Positions 50,258 through 59,182 of a DNA stretch of 64,000 bases are shown piece by piece. A program made the position numbers and the translations under genes. Each line of letters opens with the position of its first letter. Within the stretch, counting starts at the first letter, position 1. The stretch is from RGIG8775 sp045660295 (GTDB lineage Bacteria > Bacillota > Clostridia > Oscillospirales > CAG-272): positions 1 to 64,000 of the forward strand of contig JAZRDN010000007.1 in assembly GCA_045660295.1 (NCBI GenBank). Reading direction: 5' to 3'. The notes beneath the pieces are model-generated. The model saw only the letters and a list, made by a program, of their open reading frames with translations, ran no database searches and had not been told where the DNA came from.

Positions 50258-51748
50258 ATGAAAAAAGAACCTAAGCTTGACGCAAACGGCAAGCGCGCGT
50301 TTGGCATAAGAGACAGCATTGCTTATGCCGCAGGAGACCTTGGATGTAACATGAGCTTTGCGCTTAAGGGCACTATGGCACTATTCTGGACACAGGTCAT
50401 GGGCATGAGCGCTTGGTACTCTCTGCTCCTTGTAATCGTTCAGTTCTGGGATGCTATCAACGACCCCCTTATCGGCTCTATGATAGACGCCGACAAACGC
50501 AAGTACAAGAGAAACAAATTTTTGCAGTACATCCTCGTGGGTTCTATTGGACTTATCGTGGGCGGCGCGTGCTGCTTCCTTCCCTTCCCGCAGGCACCCG
50601 TTTGGGCTAAGTTTATAATCTTTATCGCGGGATACGTTGTTTGGGATGCTTTCTACACAATCGCAAACGTTCCTTACGGCTCATTGCTTTCTCTTATATC
50701 CAACGAGCCCGCTGACAGAGCATCGCTCTCCGCTTGGCGTTCGATAGGCTCTATGATCGGCAATATGCTTCCTATGGTAATTCTCCCGTTCCTTATCTAC
50801 AACGAGGACGAATCGCTTAACGGCAATATGGTTTTCGTTGCGGCTCTCGTAATGGGCGTTATCGGATTCATTTGCTTCCAGTTCATGATCAAAAACACCG
50901 AGATCCGCGTTGACACCGAAACAAAATTAAACGAGGAACAGGAAAAGTTTAACGTATTCAAGGCGCTGGGCAACTTCGTAAAGAATCGCCCCGCAGTCGG
51001 CGCTACACTTGCGGCTATGGGTATGTTCATAGGTATGCAGGGCGCTACTACCGCGGTTTCTGTAACCTTCCAGATCTATTTTAAGAACACCGAGATTTCG
51101 GGTATTGTTCAGCTCTTTGCAATGATCCCCATTCTCCTGTTTACCCCCCTTGCCCGAAAGATGGTTACTAAGTACGGCAAAAAGGAGCTTTCTGTAGTAG
51201 GCTCTATCTGCTCGATAATCGGCGGTCTCGGACTTTTCATAATTACTCCCAATAATACAGGACTTGACCTTATTATCTACATTCTTTGCCAGCTGGTTTA
51301 CAGCCTTGGTCTCGGTATCTACTCCACCGTATCGTGGGCTATGATGGGCGACGCTATCGACTACAACGAGTGGAAAACAGGCAAGCGCGAGGAGGGCGTG
51401 GTATACTCGCTTCACTCCTTCTTCCGTAAGCTGGCGCAGGGCGTTGGTCCCGCGGTCGCGCTTATCATTATGCAGGGTATGGGATACGTAAACAACGCTA
51501 TCGACCCCGAAACAGGCGCAGAGTTTATAGACGTTACCAAGCTTTCTTGGGAATTTGCCGTTGAGCTTCGTGTCCTTGTTGCGATTCTCTTCCTCGCATC
51601 CGCAATAATGCAGTTCATCGGTCTCGGTATCATATACAACCTTGACAAAAAGACTCTCGCTAAGATGAACGCAGACCTCGGTCGCGACGTTGAGGCTGAC
51701 GACCTTCTTACATACACCACTGCAGAGGATAGCGACAACCTCGCTTGA
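50258..51748 (+). CDS. GPH-family sugar:cation symporter (MFS)
   Basis: A 496-residue membrane transporter with about 12 membrane segments. DAINDPLIGSMIDADKRKYKRNKF near residue 68 and YTIANVPYGSLLSL near residue 135 are signatures of the glycoside-pentoside-hexuronide:cation symporters. The C-terminal loop SWAMMGDAIDYNEWKTGKREEG near residue 365 fits as well. It probably imports a beta-glycoside or uronide for the GH2 enzyme downstream. A clear AAAGAGG site precedes the ATG, and a terminator follows. Confidence 0.9.
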   Translation: MKKEPKLDANGKRAFGIRDSIAYAAGDLGCNMSFALKGTMALFWTQVMGMSAWYSLLLVIVQFWDAINDPLIGSMIDADKRKYKRNKFLQYILVGSIGLIVGGACCFLPFPQAPVWAKFIIFIAGYVVWDAFYTIANVPYGSLLSLISNEPADRASLSAWRSIGSMIGNMLPMVILPFLIYNEDESLNGNMVFVAALVMGVIGFICFQFMIKNTEIRVDTETKLNEEQEKFNVFKALGNFVKNRPAVGATLAAMGMFIGMQGATTAVSVTFQIYFKNTEISGIVQLFAMIPILLFTPLARKMVTKYGKKELSVVGSICSIIGGLGLFIITPNNTGLDLIIYILCQLVYSLGLGIYSTVSWAMMGDAIDYNEWKTGKREEGVVYSLHSFFRKLAQGVGPAVALIIMQGMGYVNNAIDPETGAEFIDVTKLSWEFAVELRVLVAILFLASAIMQFIGLGIIYNLDKKTLAKMNADLGRDVEADDLLTYTTAEDSDNLA

Positions 51749-51759
51749 TCGGTTCTATC

Positions 51760-51795
51760 TTCGGTGTCCGTCACGCGACGGACACCGAATTTTGA
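51760..51795 (+). terminator. Terminator after the symporter gene
   Basis: TTCGGTGTCCGTC-ACGC-GACGGACACCGAA followed by TTTTG. Partial read-through into the GH2 gene remains possible. Confidence 0.75.
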
Positions 51796-51886
51796 AAATA
51801 TACGGTATCTTAATACCCACTTAATATTTAAGTTGTAGAATAAATACATATTCTAAATATATTCCCTATTGAAACGGAGAAAAAAC

Positions 51887-54148
51887 GTGAGAAATATTAT
51901 TAATCTTAATGAAAATTGGCTGTTTACAAAAAACACCTCCGACGTAAGCGTCCGTGACGGTGAAGCAGTAAACCTGCCCCACACATGGAACGCAACCGAC
52001 GGACAGGACGGCGGAAACGACTACTTCCGCGGCGCTTGTCTCTACACCAAGACCATAAACAAGGCAGACCTGCCCGAGGCTGACTGCTATTACCTTGAGC
52101 TTCGCGGAGCAAACTCCTCCGCCGACGTTTACGTGAACGGCGAAAAGCTGGCTCACCACGAGCGCGGTTACTCCACCTGGCGTGTTGACCTTACCGAAAA
52201 GCTGACCGACGAGACGGTTATCGCGGTAGTGGTAGACAACTCGCCCAATGAGACCGTATATCCCCAGATGGCTGACTTTACCTTCTACGGCGGTCTTTAC
52301 CGCGGAGTAAACCTTATCGCGGTAAACAAGGCGCACTTTGACCTTGATTATTACGGCGGAAACGGTCTTAAGATAACCCCCGCTATCGAGGGCAAGGACG
52401 CTAAGGTTGAGGTTGAGGTATTCACCACCGAGCTTGCCGAGGGTCAGAAGCTGGTCTACGCTATTTACGACAAGGACGAAAACGAGCTTCAGAAGATCGA
52501 GTCCACCGAGAAAAAGGTTGTATTTGAGATAAAGGACGTACATCTCTGGAACGGACGCAAGGACCCCTATCTCTACTGCTGTGAGGTAGAGATCGTTGAA
52601 AACGGCGAGGTTCTTGACAACGTTTGCAACCGTTTCGGCTGCCGCAGCTTCAAGATAGACCCCGACAACGGCTTTATCCTCAACGGCGAGGAATATCCGC
52701 TTCGCGGCGTTTCCCGTCATCAGGACAGACTCGGCATCGGTAACGCGCTTCTCCCCGAGCATCACGCCGAGGATATCGACCTTATAATGGAGGTCGGCGC
52801 TACCACTATCCGTCTGGCTCACTATCAGCACGATCAGTATTTCTACGACCTTTGCGACGAAAAGGGTCTTGTTATCTGGGCTGAGATCCCCTACATATCC
52901 AAGCATATGCCGAACGGTCGTGAGAATACTATCTCCCAGATGAAGGAGCTTATCACACAGAACTATAACCACGCTTCTATCTGCGTTTGGGGTCTCTCAA
53001 ACGAAATATCCATAGGCGGCTCTGACGAGGATCTGCTTGAAAACCACCGCATCCTCAACGACCTCGTTCACGACATGGACAAGACACGTCTGACTACTAT
53101 CGCGGCTGTTTCCATGTGCAAGATGGACGACCCCTACCTGCTTATCCCCGACGTTGTTTCCTACAACCATTACTTCGGCTGGTACGGCGGAGACACCTCT
53201 ATGAACGGACCTTGGTTTGACAAGTTCCATGAGACTCATCCCAATATTCCGATCGGCATCAGCGAATACGGCTGTGAGGCACTTAACTGGCACACCAGCG
53301 ACCCCAAGCAGGGCGATTACACCGAGGAATATCAGGCATTCTACCATGAAGAGCTTATAAAGCAGCTTTTCTCCCGCAAGTACATCTGGGCTACCCACGT
53401 ATGGAACATGTTTGATTTCGGCGCTGACGCGAGAGCCGAGGGCGGCGAAAACGGTCAGAACCACAAGGGTCTCGTCACCATGGACAGAAAATACAAGAAG
53501 GACGCCTTCTACGCTTACAAGGCATGGCTTTCGGACGATCCCTTCGTACACCTTTGCGGCAAGAGATATATTGACCGCGTAGAGGACGTTACCAAGATCA
53601 CCGTTTACTCCAACCAGCCCGAGGTAGAGCTTTTCGTAAACGGCGAGAGCATCGGCAAAAAGAGCGCGCCCGATCACTTCTTCTACTTCGACGTTAAGAA
53701 CGAGGGCGAGACCACCATTGTGGCAAAAGCAGGCGAGCTTACGGACGAGAGCAAGATCCGCAAGGTTGCCGAGAGAAACATGGACTATGTTCTCAAGGAA
53801 GTCGGCGCGGTTCTCAACTGGTTTGACGTGGTTGAGATAGAGGGCAGATATTCGCTTAACGACAAGATTTCGGACATCATGAAGTCCAAGCGCGGTAAGC
53901 TTTGGTTCATCTCTCTGGGTCTTAAGCTCAAGAAAAAGATGAACGCGGGCAAGAATGGCGAGAAAAAGTCAGGCGGCTTTGAAGTCAATCTCAAGGATGC
54001 CGGCGGCAGCGGACTCATGGATATGATGGGCGGCTTTACCGTTCTCCGTCTTTCAAGCATGATGGGCATGATGAACATCAGCTTCACAAAGGAAGAGCTT
54101 TTGAAGCTGAACAAGCAGCTCAATCGCATCCGCAAACCCAAAAACTAA
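51887..54148 (+). CDS. Glycoside hydrolase family 2 (beta-galactosidase/glucuronidase type)
   Basis: A 753-residue intracellular glycosidase. The order is a sugar-binding jelly roll (about 5-180, NLPHTWNATDGQDG), an immunoglobulin-like domain, then the TIM barrel. The acid/base Glu lies in VWGLSNE near residue 372 and the nucleophile Glu in GISEYGCEAL near residue 458. The GTG at 51887 with CGGAGA seven bases upstream is the likely start. After a DUF4982-like domain comes an odd tail of about 130 residues, rich in Lys, Met and Gly (GLMDMMGG, SMMGMMN). It probably splits the sugar imported by the neighbouring symporter. Confidence 0.9.
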   Translation: MRNIINLNENWLFTKNTSDVSVRDGEAVNLPHTWNATDGQDGGNDYFRGACLYTKTINKADLPEADCYYLELRGANSSADVYVNGEKLAHHERGYSTWRVDLTEKLTDETVIAVVVDNSPNETVYPQMADFTFYGGLYRGVNLIAVNKAHFDLDYYGGNGLKITPAIEGKDAKVEVEVFTTELAEGQKLVYAIYDKDENELQKIESTEKKVVFEIKDVHLWNGRKDPYLYCCEVEIVENGEVLDNVCNRFGCRSFKIDPDNGFILNGEEYPLRGVSRHQDRLGIGNALLPEHHAEDIDLIMEVGATTIRLAHYQHDQYFYDLCDEKGLVIWAEIPYISKHMPNGRENTISQMKELITQNYNHASICVWGLSNEISIGGSDEDLLENHRILNDLVHDMDKTRLTTIAAVSMCKMDDPYLLIPDVVSYNHYFGWYGGDTSMNGPWFDKFHETHPNIPIGISEYGCEALNWHTSDPKQGDYTEEYQAFYHEELIKQLFSRKYIWATHVWNMFDFGADARAEGGENGQNHKGLVTMDRKYKKDAFYAYKAWLSDDPFVHLCGKRYIDRVEDVTKITVYSNQPEVELFVNGESIGKKSAPDHFFYFDVKNEGETTIVAKAGELTDESKIRKVAERNMDYVLKEVGAVLNWFDVVEIEGRYSLNDKISDIMKSKRGKLWFISLGLKLKKKMNAGKNGEKKSGGFEVNLKDAGGSGLMDMMGGFTVLRLSSMMGMMNISFTKEELLKLNKQLNRIRKPKN

Positions 54149-54187
54149 GACACTACAAGGCAAACGCCACATACATTCATAGGTAAA

Positions 54188-54219
54188 GGGGCTGAGTTTT
54201 CAACTCAGCCCCTTGTTTT
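54188..54219 (+). terminator. Terminator of the GH2 gene
   Basis: GGGGCTGAGTT-TTC-AACTCAGCCCC followed by TTGTTTT. Confidence 0.85.
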
Positions 54220-54600
54220 CCGCTTTGGCGAAATGGTCAGCCCCTCGCCGGCGGGGCTGGTCGCTTGCGACCTTGTGAGCGAAGCGGGCGATTTGGTCAG
54301 CGGTCCACATTTGTGCGAATATAGCCCTCGTTGCTATCAGTCGTGTGCTGAACACACACTCCTTTGCTTTGGGTGCATGTTCATCGGTTCAAAACTAACT
54401 TTGTAGAGCGTTTGGGGAGGGGGTCCCCAACGCTTGCGGAAGCTATTGTTATGGCTACGCACTAAACATTCCATGCAGTTGTCGCAAACTAAGAATAGAG
54501 GCACAGAGCTAAACAAATACTCTCCATGCGCCAAAAGTTTTTGGGGCGCCTTTTTTCAAAAAGGCGCAACCCCCGTACAAAAACTAACTAATGCTTTTCA
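54220..54600. repeat. Gene-free region with dispersed-repeat fragments, copy E
   Basis: About 380 bp with no credible gene. It contains CAGCCCCTCGCCGGCGGGGCTG, GGTCGCTTGCGACC, a CCAAAAGTTTTTGGGGCGCC segment and a TTTTTTCAAAAAGGCGC dyad, which recall the blocks of the copies at 1, 10037 and 47790 in a scrambled order. Confidence 0.45.
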
Positions 54601-54603
54601 AAC

Positions 54604-55044
54604 TCAAAACGCAGTCATTAACCAGTAGATGACCCCGTAGACTGCCCCCGCGAATATTCCGTAAAGAATTACGGGTCCTGCCACTGTAAAAAGCTTTGCG
54701 CCCACACCGAGAACAGTTCCCTCTCCGCGGCTGTCTATTGCGGGAGACGCTACCGCGTTGGCAAATCCTGTTATGGGAACGAGAGTTCCCGCCCCCGCGT
54801 ACTTAGCTATCTTGTCAAAGACTCCCAGACCTGTCAGAAGCACCGCCACAAAAACAAGGGTAACCGAGGTCAGCGTTCCCGCGTCCTCTTCTCCCATATT
54901 AAGGTAGGTCATATACAGGCTTTTCAGACCCTCAGCCGCGCAGCATATCGCTCCGCCCACAAGAAATGCCCACACGCAGTCCTTGGCAAGCGGGGATTTA
55001 GGCGCGCGCGCCTCGGTATATTTTTTATATGTTTTCTTATCCAT
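54604..55044 (-). CDS. spoVAC: Stage V sporulation protein AC
   Basis: A 146-residue membrane protein of the SpoVA channel that moves dipicolinic acid during sporulation and germination. The signatures are KDCVWAFLVGGAICCAAEGL, TLVFVAVLLTGLGVFDKIAKYAGAGTLVPITGFANAVASPAIDSRGEG and VLGVGAKLFTVAGPVILYG, with about four membrane segments. The start at 55044 is set by AAGGAG; the open frame upstream has no site. spoVAD and spoVAE are not adjacent, which differs from the usual spoVACDE order. Confidence 0.93.
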   Translation of the reverse strand: MDKKTYKKYTEARAPKSPLAKDCVWAFLVGGAICCAAEGLKSLYMTYLNMGEEDAGTLTSVTLVFVAVLLTGLGVFDKIAKYAGAGTLVPITGFANAVASPAIDSRGEGTVLGVGAKLFTVAGPVILYGIFAGAVYGVIYWLMTAF

Positions 55045-55102
55045 TTTCGCTCTCCTTTGTTTTGCGCCATGGGAGACGGGCTTTGCCCGTCTCCCACTCA
55101 AT

Positions 55103-55372
55103 TTAAGCGTTTACCGTCTGACCGTAGGTCTGCTTTGCCTCGCTTATCTTCTTTTCCTCTGCCGAGGGAGTGGGATAAAGTCCCTTTGTGTGCATGATGT
55201 TGAAAATATTCTGCTGAAGCTCGTGCTCCTCCTCAAGAATATTGTGGAAGCAGGACTTCACCTCGGGTGTCGCGCTCTCAAGAAGCGCGGTGTTGTAGTT
55301 CGCCGTGGTGAACTTCTGCGTGCAGAGCAGGTCCTTGAGGATATCCTTATCACTGAAATTTGCCTGTGTCAT
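55103..55372 (-). CDS. CotF-like spore coat protein
   Basis: An 89-residue ferritin-like helical protein of the CotF/YraF-type coat family. SDKDILKDLLCTQKFTTANYNTALLESATPEVKSCFHNILEEE is the core, and the FNIMHTKGLYP end is typical of the family. It would be part of the spore coat or outer layers. GGAG precedes the ATG. It lies between a 61-residue relative and spoVAC on the same strand, with gaps of 12 and 58 bp. Confidence 0.88.
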   Translation of the reverse strand: MTQANFSDKDILKDLLCTQKFTTANYNTALLESATPEVKSCFHNILEEEHELQQNIFNIMHTKGLYPTPSAEEKKISEAKQTYGQTVNA

Positions 55373-55384
55373 TACTCTATCTCC

Positions 55385-55570
55385 TTATTTAAGATTCGCG
55401 AAAAGCGTGTCGTAGTGCTTCCGGTGCGTCTGCGCCGCCTGCAGGAAGCAGTTTTTCATCTCGGCGTCCTCGGTTATCGACGCGTAAAAGCGGTATTTCG
55501 CGACGAGGTTTTCCTCCTCGCCAAGTCTGTCCTTGATATTGCCAAGCTCTTTTTCGGTTATCTGTGCCAT
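55385..55570 (-). CDS. Small CotF-associated helical protein
   Basis: A 61-residue protein with two helices. LGNIKDRLGEEENLVAKYRFYASITEDAEMKNCFLQAA resembles the first half of ferritin-like coat proteins such as the YraG type. GAGGTG precedes the ATG. It is located 12 bp upstream of the CotF-like gene and is probably a spore coat component. Confidence 0.8.
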   Translation of the reverse strand: MAQITEKELGNIKDRLGEEENLVAKYRFYASITEDAEMKNCFLQAAQTHRKHYDTLFANLK

Positions 55571-55589
55571 GTTACACCTCTGTTTTTTG

Positions 55590-55752
55590 GTAATCTCTAA
55601 AAACTCGCGCGAGACGAGCGGCGAGTGAGTTTTTTCGTCAGTCTAAACAAAAATTCGTGCGTATAGTTGACCCTATACGAAGAATTTTTGTGACGAATGA
55701 CGTAAAAAGCACCGCCGATTCGTCCGCCGTCGAGTTTTTAGAGGTTGCCTTT
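55590..55752. repeat. Imperfect palindrome of about 160 bp (MITE-like)
   Basis: The outer arms TCTCTAAAAACTCG and CGAGTTTTTAGAGG, the middle arms around GAGCGGCG and CGCCG, and the inner arms CAAAAATTC and GAATTTTTG are nested. The centre is CGTATAG-TTGACC-CTATACG. No gene lies within it. The shape is that of a miniature transposon or a long regulatory hairpin. Confidence 0.6.
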
Positions 55753-55754
55753 AA

Positions 55755-56204
55755 TTACAAATACGCCTTCATTCGCTCGGCGGTGTCCTCCTCAAAGGCT
55801 ATCACCTTTTTGGCAAGCCCTTCCGCGCGTCCGTAGTCCTTGTTGTCGTTAAGGCGTTTTTGCAGGTCGGTTATGCCCATAACGCAACCCTCGATTATCA
55901 TCTGTGCGATGTGGGACGACGTCTTGTCTATAACGGTGTTCATGGTTATTCCCATTTTTGCCATCAGTCTTGAAAACATGCCTTCTTCCTCGGGCGCTTC
56001 CCCCATTTCGCCAAGCGTTTTTCTCGCCTCGGCGGCAAATTCCTCGTAGCGTGAAAGCTCAAGCGAAAGCTCACTTTCAAGCTCCTTGTCGGTAACACGC
56101 GGAAGAAGATTCAATATGGCGTCCGCGCCCATTTTCGCGTTCCTGTAAATGTCGCAAAAAAGCGACGCCTCGGCGCTCCTTTCGGCAACTGCGTTTTTTG
56201 ACAT
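55755..56204 (-). CDS. Ferritin-like helical protein of the spore gene cluster
   Basis: A 149-residue helical protein. EASLFCDIYRNAKMGADAILNLLPRV and LSLELSRYEEFAAEARKTLGEMG form the first two helices, and TSSHIAQMIIEGCVMGITDLQKRLND a third. This is a ferritin-like bundle pattern similar to uncharacterised clostridial proteins near coat genes. Metal ligands are not obvious. The start at 56204 follows GGAGGTG. It probably belongs with the coat genes downstream, although the palindrome at 55590 lies between. Confidence 0.65.
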   Translation of the reverse strand: MSKNAVAERSAEASLFCDIYRNAKMGADAILNLLPRVTDKELESELSLELSRYEEFAAEARKTLGEMGEAPEEEGMFSRLMAKMGITMNTVIDKTSSHIAQMIIEGCVMGITDLQKRLNDNKDYGRAEGLAKKVIAFEEDTAERMKAYL

Positions 56205-56265
56205 TTTTTCACCTCCTGTCTTTTTTATTATTAACGAAAATTTCGGTTTTATGAAGTGAAATTTC

Positions 56266-56294
56266 TTGACATAAGGCAAAATAAATGTTATCAT
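56266..56294 (+). promoter_or_regulatory. Promoter of dut
   Basis: TTGACA, 17 bp, TATCAT. Confidence 0.8.
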
Positions 56295-56323
56295 ATATGT
56301 AGAACTTTTTAAGGAGCCAAAAA

Positions 56324-56767
56324 ATGAGAATTAACGTAAAAATTAAAAAAATCAATGAAAACGCGGTTATTCCCACCTACGGTTCGGAATTTTCGGCAGG
56401 CGCTGACCTCTATTACGCCGGCGACGAGCCGCTTGTCATAGAGGCGCACAAAACCACGCTTGTTCACACGGGTATCGCTATGGAGATTCCCGAGGGGCTT
56501 GTGGGACTTGTGTTCGCACGCAGCGGACTTGCCGCAAAGCGCTCGCTTGCGCCAGCCAACAAGGTGGGTGTTATCGACTCGGATTACAGAGGCGAGATAA
56601 TGGTGGCGCTTCACAACCATTCAAACGAGGCTCAGTCTATTGAAGCGGGTGAGCGCGTGGCACAGCTTGTTCTCGTGCCCTATATCTCCGCCGCATTTGA
56701 GGAAGTCGCCGAGCTTGACGAGACTGCGCGCGGTGCGGGCGGCTTCGGCTCGACGGGCACCAAATGA
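56324..56767 (+). CDS. dut: dUTP diphosphatase
   Basis: Hydrolyses dUTP to dUMP and keeps uracil out of DNA. The 147-residue trimeric-type enzyme shows the five family motifs: SAGADLYYA, ARSGLAAKRSL, KVGVIDSDYRGEI, GERVAQLVLVP and, at the C-terminus, ARGAGGFGSTG. AAGGAG precedes the ATG. Confidence 0.95.
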   Translation: MRINVKIKKINENAVIPTYGSEFSAGADLYYAGDEPLVIEAHKTTLVHTGIAMEIPEGLVGLVFARSGLAAKRSLAPANKVGVIDSDYRGEIMVALHNHSNEAQSIEAGERVAQLVLVPYISAAFEEVAELDETARGAGGFGSTGTK

Positions 56768-56818
56768 TTTTTTGAAAAGCTTTGAAAAATTCAAAAAATA
56801 ATGTTTAGGGAGAAAACT

Positions 56819-58903
56819 ATGGAAAAACTTATTGCTCTTTTGCTGGCAATGCTGACGCTTCTTTCCTGCGCGGCATGCGGCGGAACCGCGGACACCACGG
56901 TGGGCGGAAATGAAACAGAACCCTCTGTAAACGATCCCACGGTGACAGACGCGCCCGAGACCGAGGACCCCTACGACATCCCCACAGACATTGAAGAAAC
57001 CGACGAGAGAGAGTACATCTTTAAATACACCTTTGATAACGTAACTTCGATGAACGATGAGTCTCCCGAGGGCTTTGAGATTACCACTTTCAACAGCCTC
57101 CCCTATGAGCTTGTAGCGGGTGAAAACGGCTACATAAAGAACGTCAAGGACGACGGCTACGTTTTTATCGAGGACAAGAGCTTTGTTCTCAACGGCAAGA
57201 GCTTCATTTTCGAGGCGGAGATGACCTTCACCTCTATGCCAGTTGAGCGCGAGTCAAACAAGGGCAAGGGAAGCTATCCCCTTTCTATCCTTTCTTGGAT
57301 AAGAAAGAATGACGAATATCAGCATTACGACTTTGCCTTTAAGATGGACGGCGACGGATACGTTTACACCACAAGCACAACTCAGCACACGGGCGTAAAG
57401 CTTGAGGTGGGTCAGAAATACGTCATAAGCGCATACTACACCGCCGACGGACAGGTAAAGCTTCTCATAAACGGCAAGCAGGTAGCGGCAAAGAGCTTTA
57501 CTCCCCGTGATAACCTGACCTCGTCCATACTTCGTCTGATGGATGGCTCGAGAGCGCATTTCGGCGTTGAGATACATAGCGCCTGCGCTTATTATTCGGA
57601 TATGTCCCAGTTCCTGCCCGACGCTACTCGCTCGCTTTCCGAGGCGACAAGCAACGTCTCAAGCGGCGTTTACTTCGAAGGCTACACCGACAAGGACGCG
57701 CTTTCCTACGCAGTTGGAGAGGACATCAACCTTGAGGTCTACCTCATGGCAAACGGCGAGGTCGTTTCGGTTCCATATTTCTATTACACAATAGAGGGTG
57801 AGGACGGCAAGCAGATATCCGACGGATACGCCGACGGCTCCAAGGGTCATTTCACCGTGACCACAAAAATGAGCAAACCCGGCCACGCACTTGTAGCTGT
57901 ATATATGTGCGACAGCAACAAAAACAAGATAAACACAGGCGTAGTATTCCGTGGCGGAGCTATGGCAGGCGTTGAGCAGATACTCCCCGGCGCGCCCGCA
58001 CCCGCTGACCTTGAGCAATACTGGAGCAAGGTCTACGACGAGTGCTACAAGGGAGACATAAACCTCGTTCGCTTTGAGGAGGTTCCCACTACCAAGTACA
58101 ACTACGACACAAACAAATACAAGGCTTATCTTTTCGAGATAGGCTACGGCGACGGCAAGATCTCCACGGGATACCTGACCTATCCTCTTAACAAGGACTC
58201 GCTCAATCTCCGCGTAACCTTCAGAGGCTACGGTGCGACAAGAGGTGCAGAGCCCAGATTCAACGAGAGCGCGGTAACGGTTGAAATGGCGCCCCACGGC
58301 TTCAGACTGGACGACCCCAACCCCGATTATCCTCCGTCAGATTACGGCTTTGACCCTGTTGAGAACCAAAATCCCGACACAGTTTACTTCCACGGAATGG
58401 TAACCAGAAACCTGCTTGGCGCGCGCTTTCTTAAGGCTTTCGCAGGCGGCAAGGAGTTCGGAAATATATACCTTAACGGCAAAAAAATAGAACCCCTCGG
58501 GGTTTGGAAGAAGGGCGATTCTTTCCTTTCCACAGGCGGAAGCCAGGGCGGATTCCAGGCAATAGCGCTTGGCGCGCTTGACGACGACGTTACCGAGATA
58601 AGCATGGGACTTCCTTGGTTCTGCGACATAGGCGGTCAAAATATAGGACGCTTCCCCGGCGATCTTAAGCCCGCTTACACCAACGCGCTTATGTACTACG
58701 ACTGCTGCTCGTTTGCCACCCTTGTTGACGAGGACGTCCAGGTAACTCTTTCGGCAGGATTGGGAGACAACACCTGTCCTCCCTCGGGCATACTCGCGGT
58801 GTACAACGCGCTCAACTGCCAAAAGTCCATCTCGGTCTCTCAGAACTTAGGTCATTCTTACACTCCCCAGTCAACCACTGCGTACAGACTCAGAAATCAC
58901 TGA
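56819..58903 (+). CDS. Lipoprotein with CE7-type acetyl esterase domain
   Basis: A 694-residue exported protein. The signal ends in MLTLLSC-AACGG, followed by an acidic Thr/Pro-rich linker. A beta-sandwich (LamG-like, about 60-255) and an Ig-like section (about 285-380) come next. The C-terminal half is an alpha/beta hydrolase of the acetyl xylan/cephalosporin-C deacetylase family, with STGGSQGGF near S572, GDNTCPPS near D649 and LGHSYTP near H677. Surface deacetylation of plant polysaccharide is the likely role. The start at 56819 with AGGGAG is preferred over 56801. Confidence 0.85.
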   Translation: MEKLIALLLAMLTLLSCAACGGTADTTVGGNETEPSVNDPTVTDAPETEDPYDIPTDIEETDEREYIFKYTFDNVTSMNDESPEGFEITTFNSLPYELVAGENGYIKNVKDDGYVFIEDKSFVLNGKSFIFEAEMTFTSMPVERESNKGKGSYPLSILSWIRKNDEYQHYDFAFKMDGDGYVYTTSTTQHTGVKLEVGQKYVISAYYTADGQVKLLINGKQVAAKSFTPRDNLTSSILRLMDGSRAHFGVEIHSACAYYSDMSQFLPDATRSLSEATSNVSSGVYFEGYTDKDALSYAVGEDINLEVYLMANGEVVSVPYFYYTIEGEDGKQISDGYADGSKGHFTVTTKMSKPGHALVAVYMCDSNKNKINTGVVFRGGAMAGVEQILPGAPAPADLEQYWSKVYDECYKGDINLVRFEEVPTTKYNYDTNKYKAYLFEIGYGDGKISTGYLTYPLNKDSLNLRVTFRGYGATRGAEPRFNESAVTVEMAPHGFRLDDPNPDYPPSDYGFDPVENQNPDTVYFHGMVTRNLLGARFLKAFAGGKEFGNIYLNGKKIEPLGVWKKGDSFLSTGGSQGGFQAIALGALDDDVTEISMGLPWFCDIGGQNIGRFPGDLKPAYTNALMYYDCCSFATLVDEDVQVTLSAGLGDNTCPPSGILAVYNALNCQKSISVSQNLGHSYTPQSTTAYRLRNH

Positions 58904-58935
58904 TTTTCGGTCAACGTAAAATGTAATAGTTAATA

Positions 58936-58968
58936 AAAGTGCTGAGTCATTAAGACTCAGCACTTTTT
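58936..58968 (+). terminator. Terminator of the CE7 gene
   Basis: AAAAGTGCTGAGTC-ATTAA-GACTCAGCACTTTTT. Confidence 0.85.
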
Positions 58969-59004
58969 AGTTTTAATGGAGTATTTTTTGTGAGCTAAAT
59001 TATT

Positions 59005-59150
59005 GTTTACCGCCTCGCCGGCGGGGCTTGTTCATTTCTTGTCATGCGACAAGAAACGAACCAAATGAAACATGCCAAAAAATCGTTTTGCGGTTGAACA
59101 CCGCAAATTTGCTCCGCAAACCCGATTTTTAGGCGCAAGAGAGGGCGTTG
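59005..59150. repeat. Cluster of small dyads between the CE7 and ddh genes
   Basis: CCGCCTCGCCGGCGG, TTTCTTGTCATGCGACAAGAAA, TTGCGGTTGAACACCGCAA and TTTGCTCCGCAAA follow each other. They resemble the modules seen inside the dispersed repeats at 10037 and 54220. Confidence 0.45.
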
Positions 59151-59182
59151 CGCTTAAAGAGCAAACAAATAAGTAGCCATAA

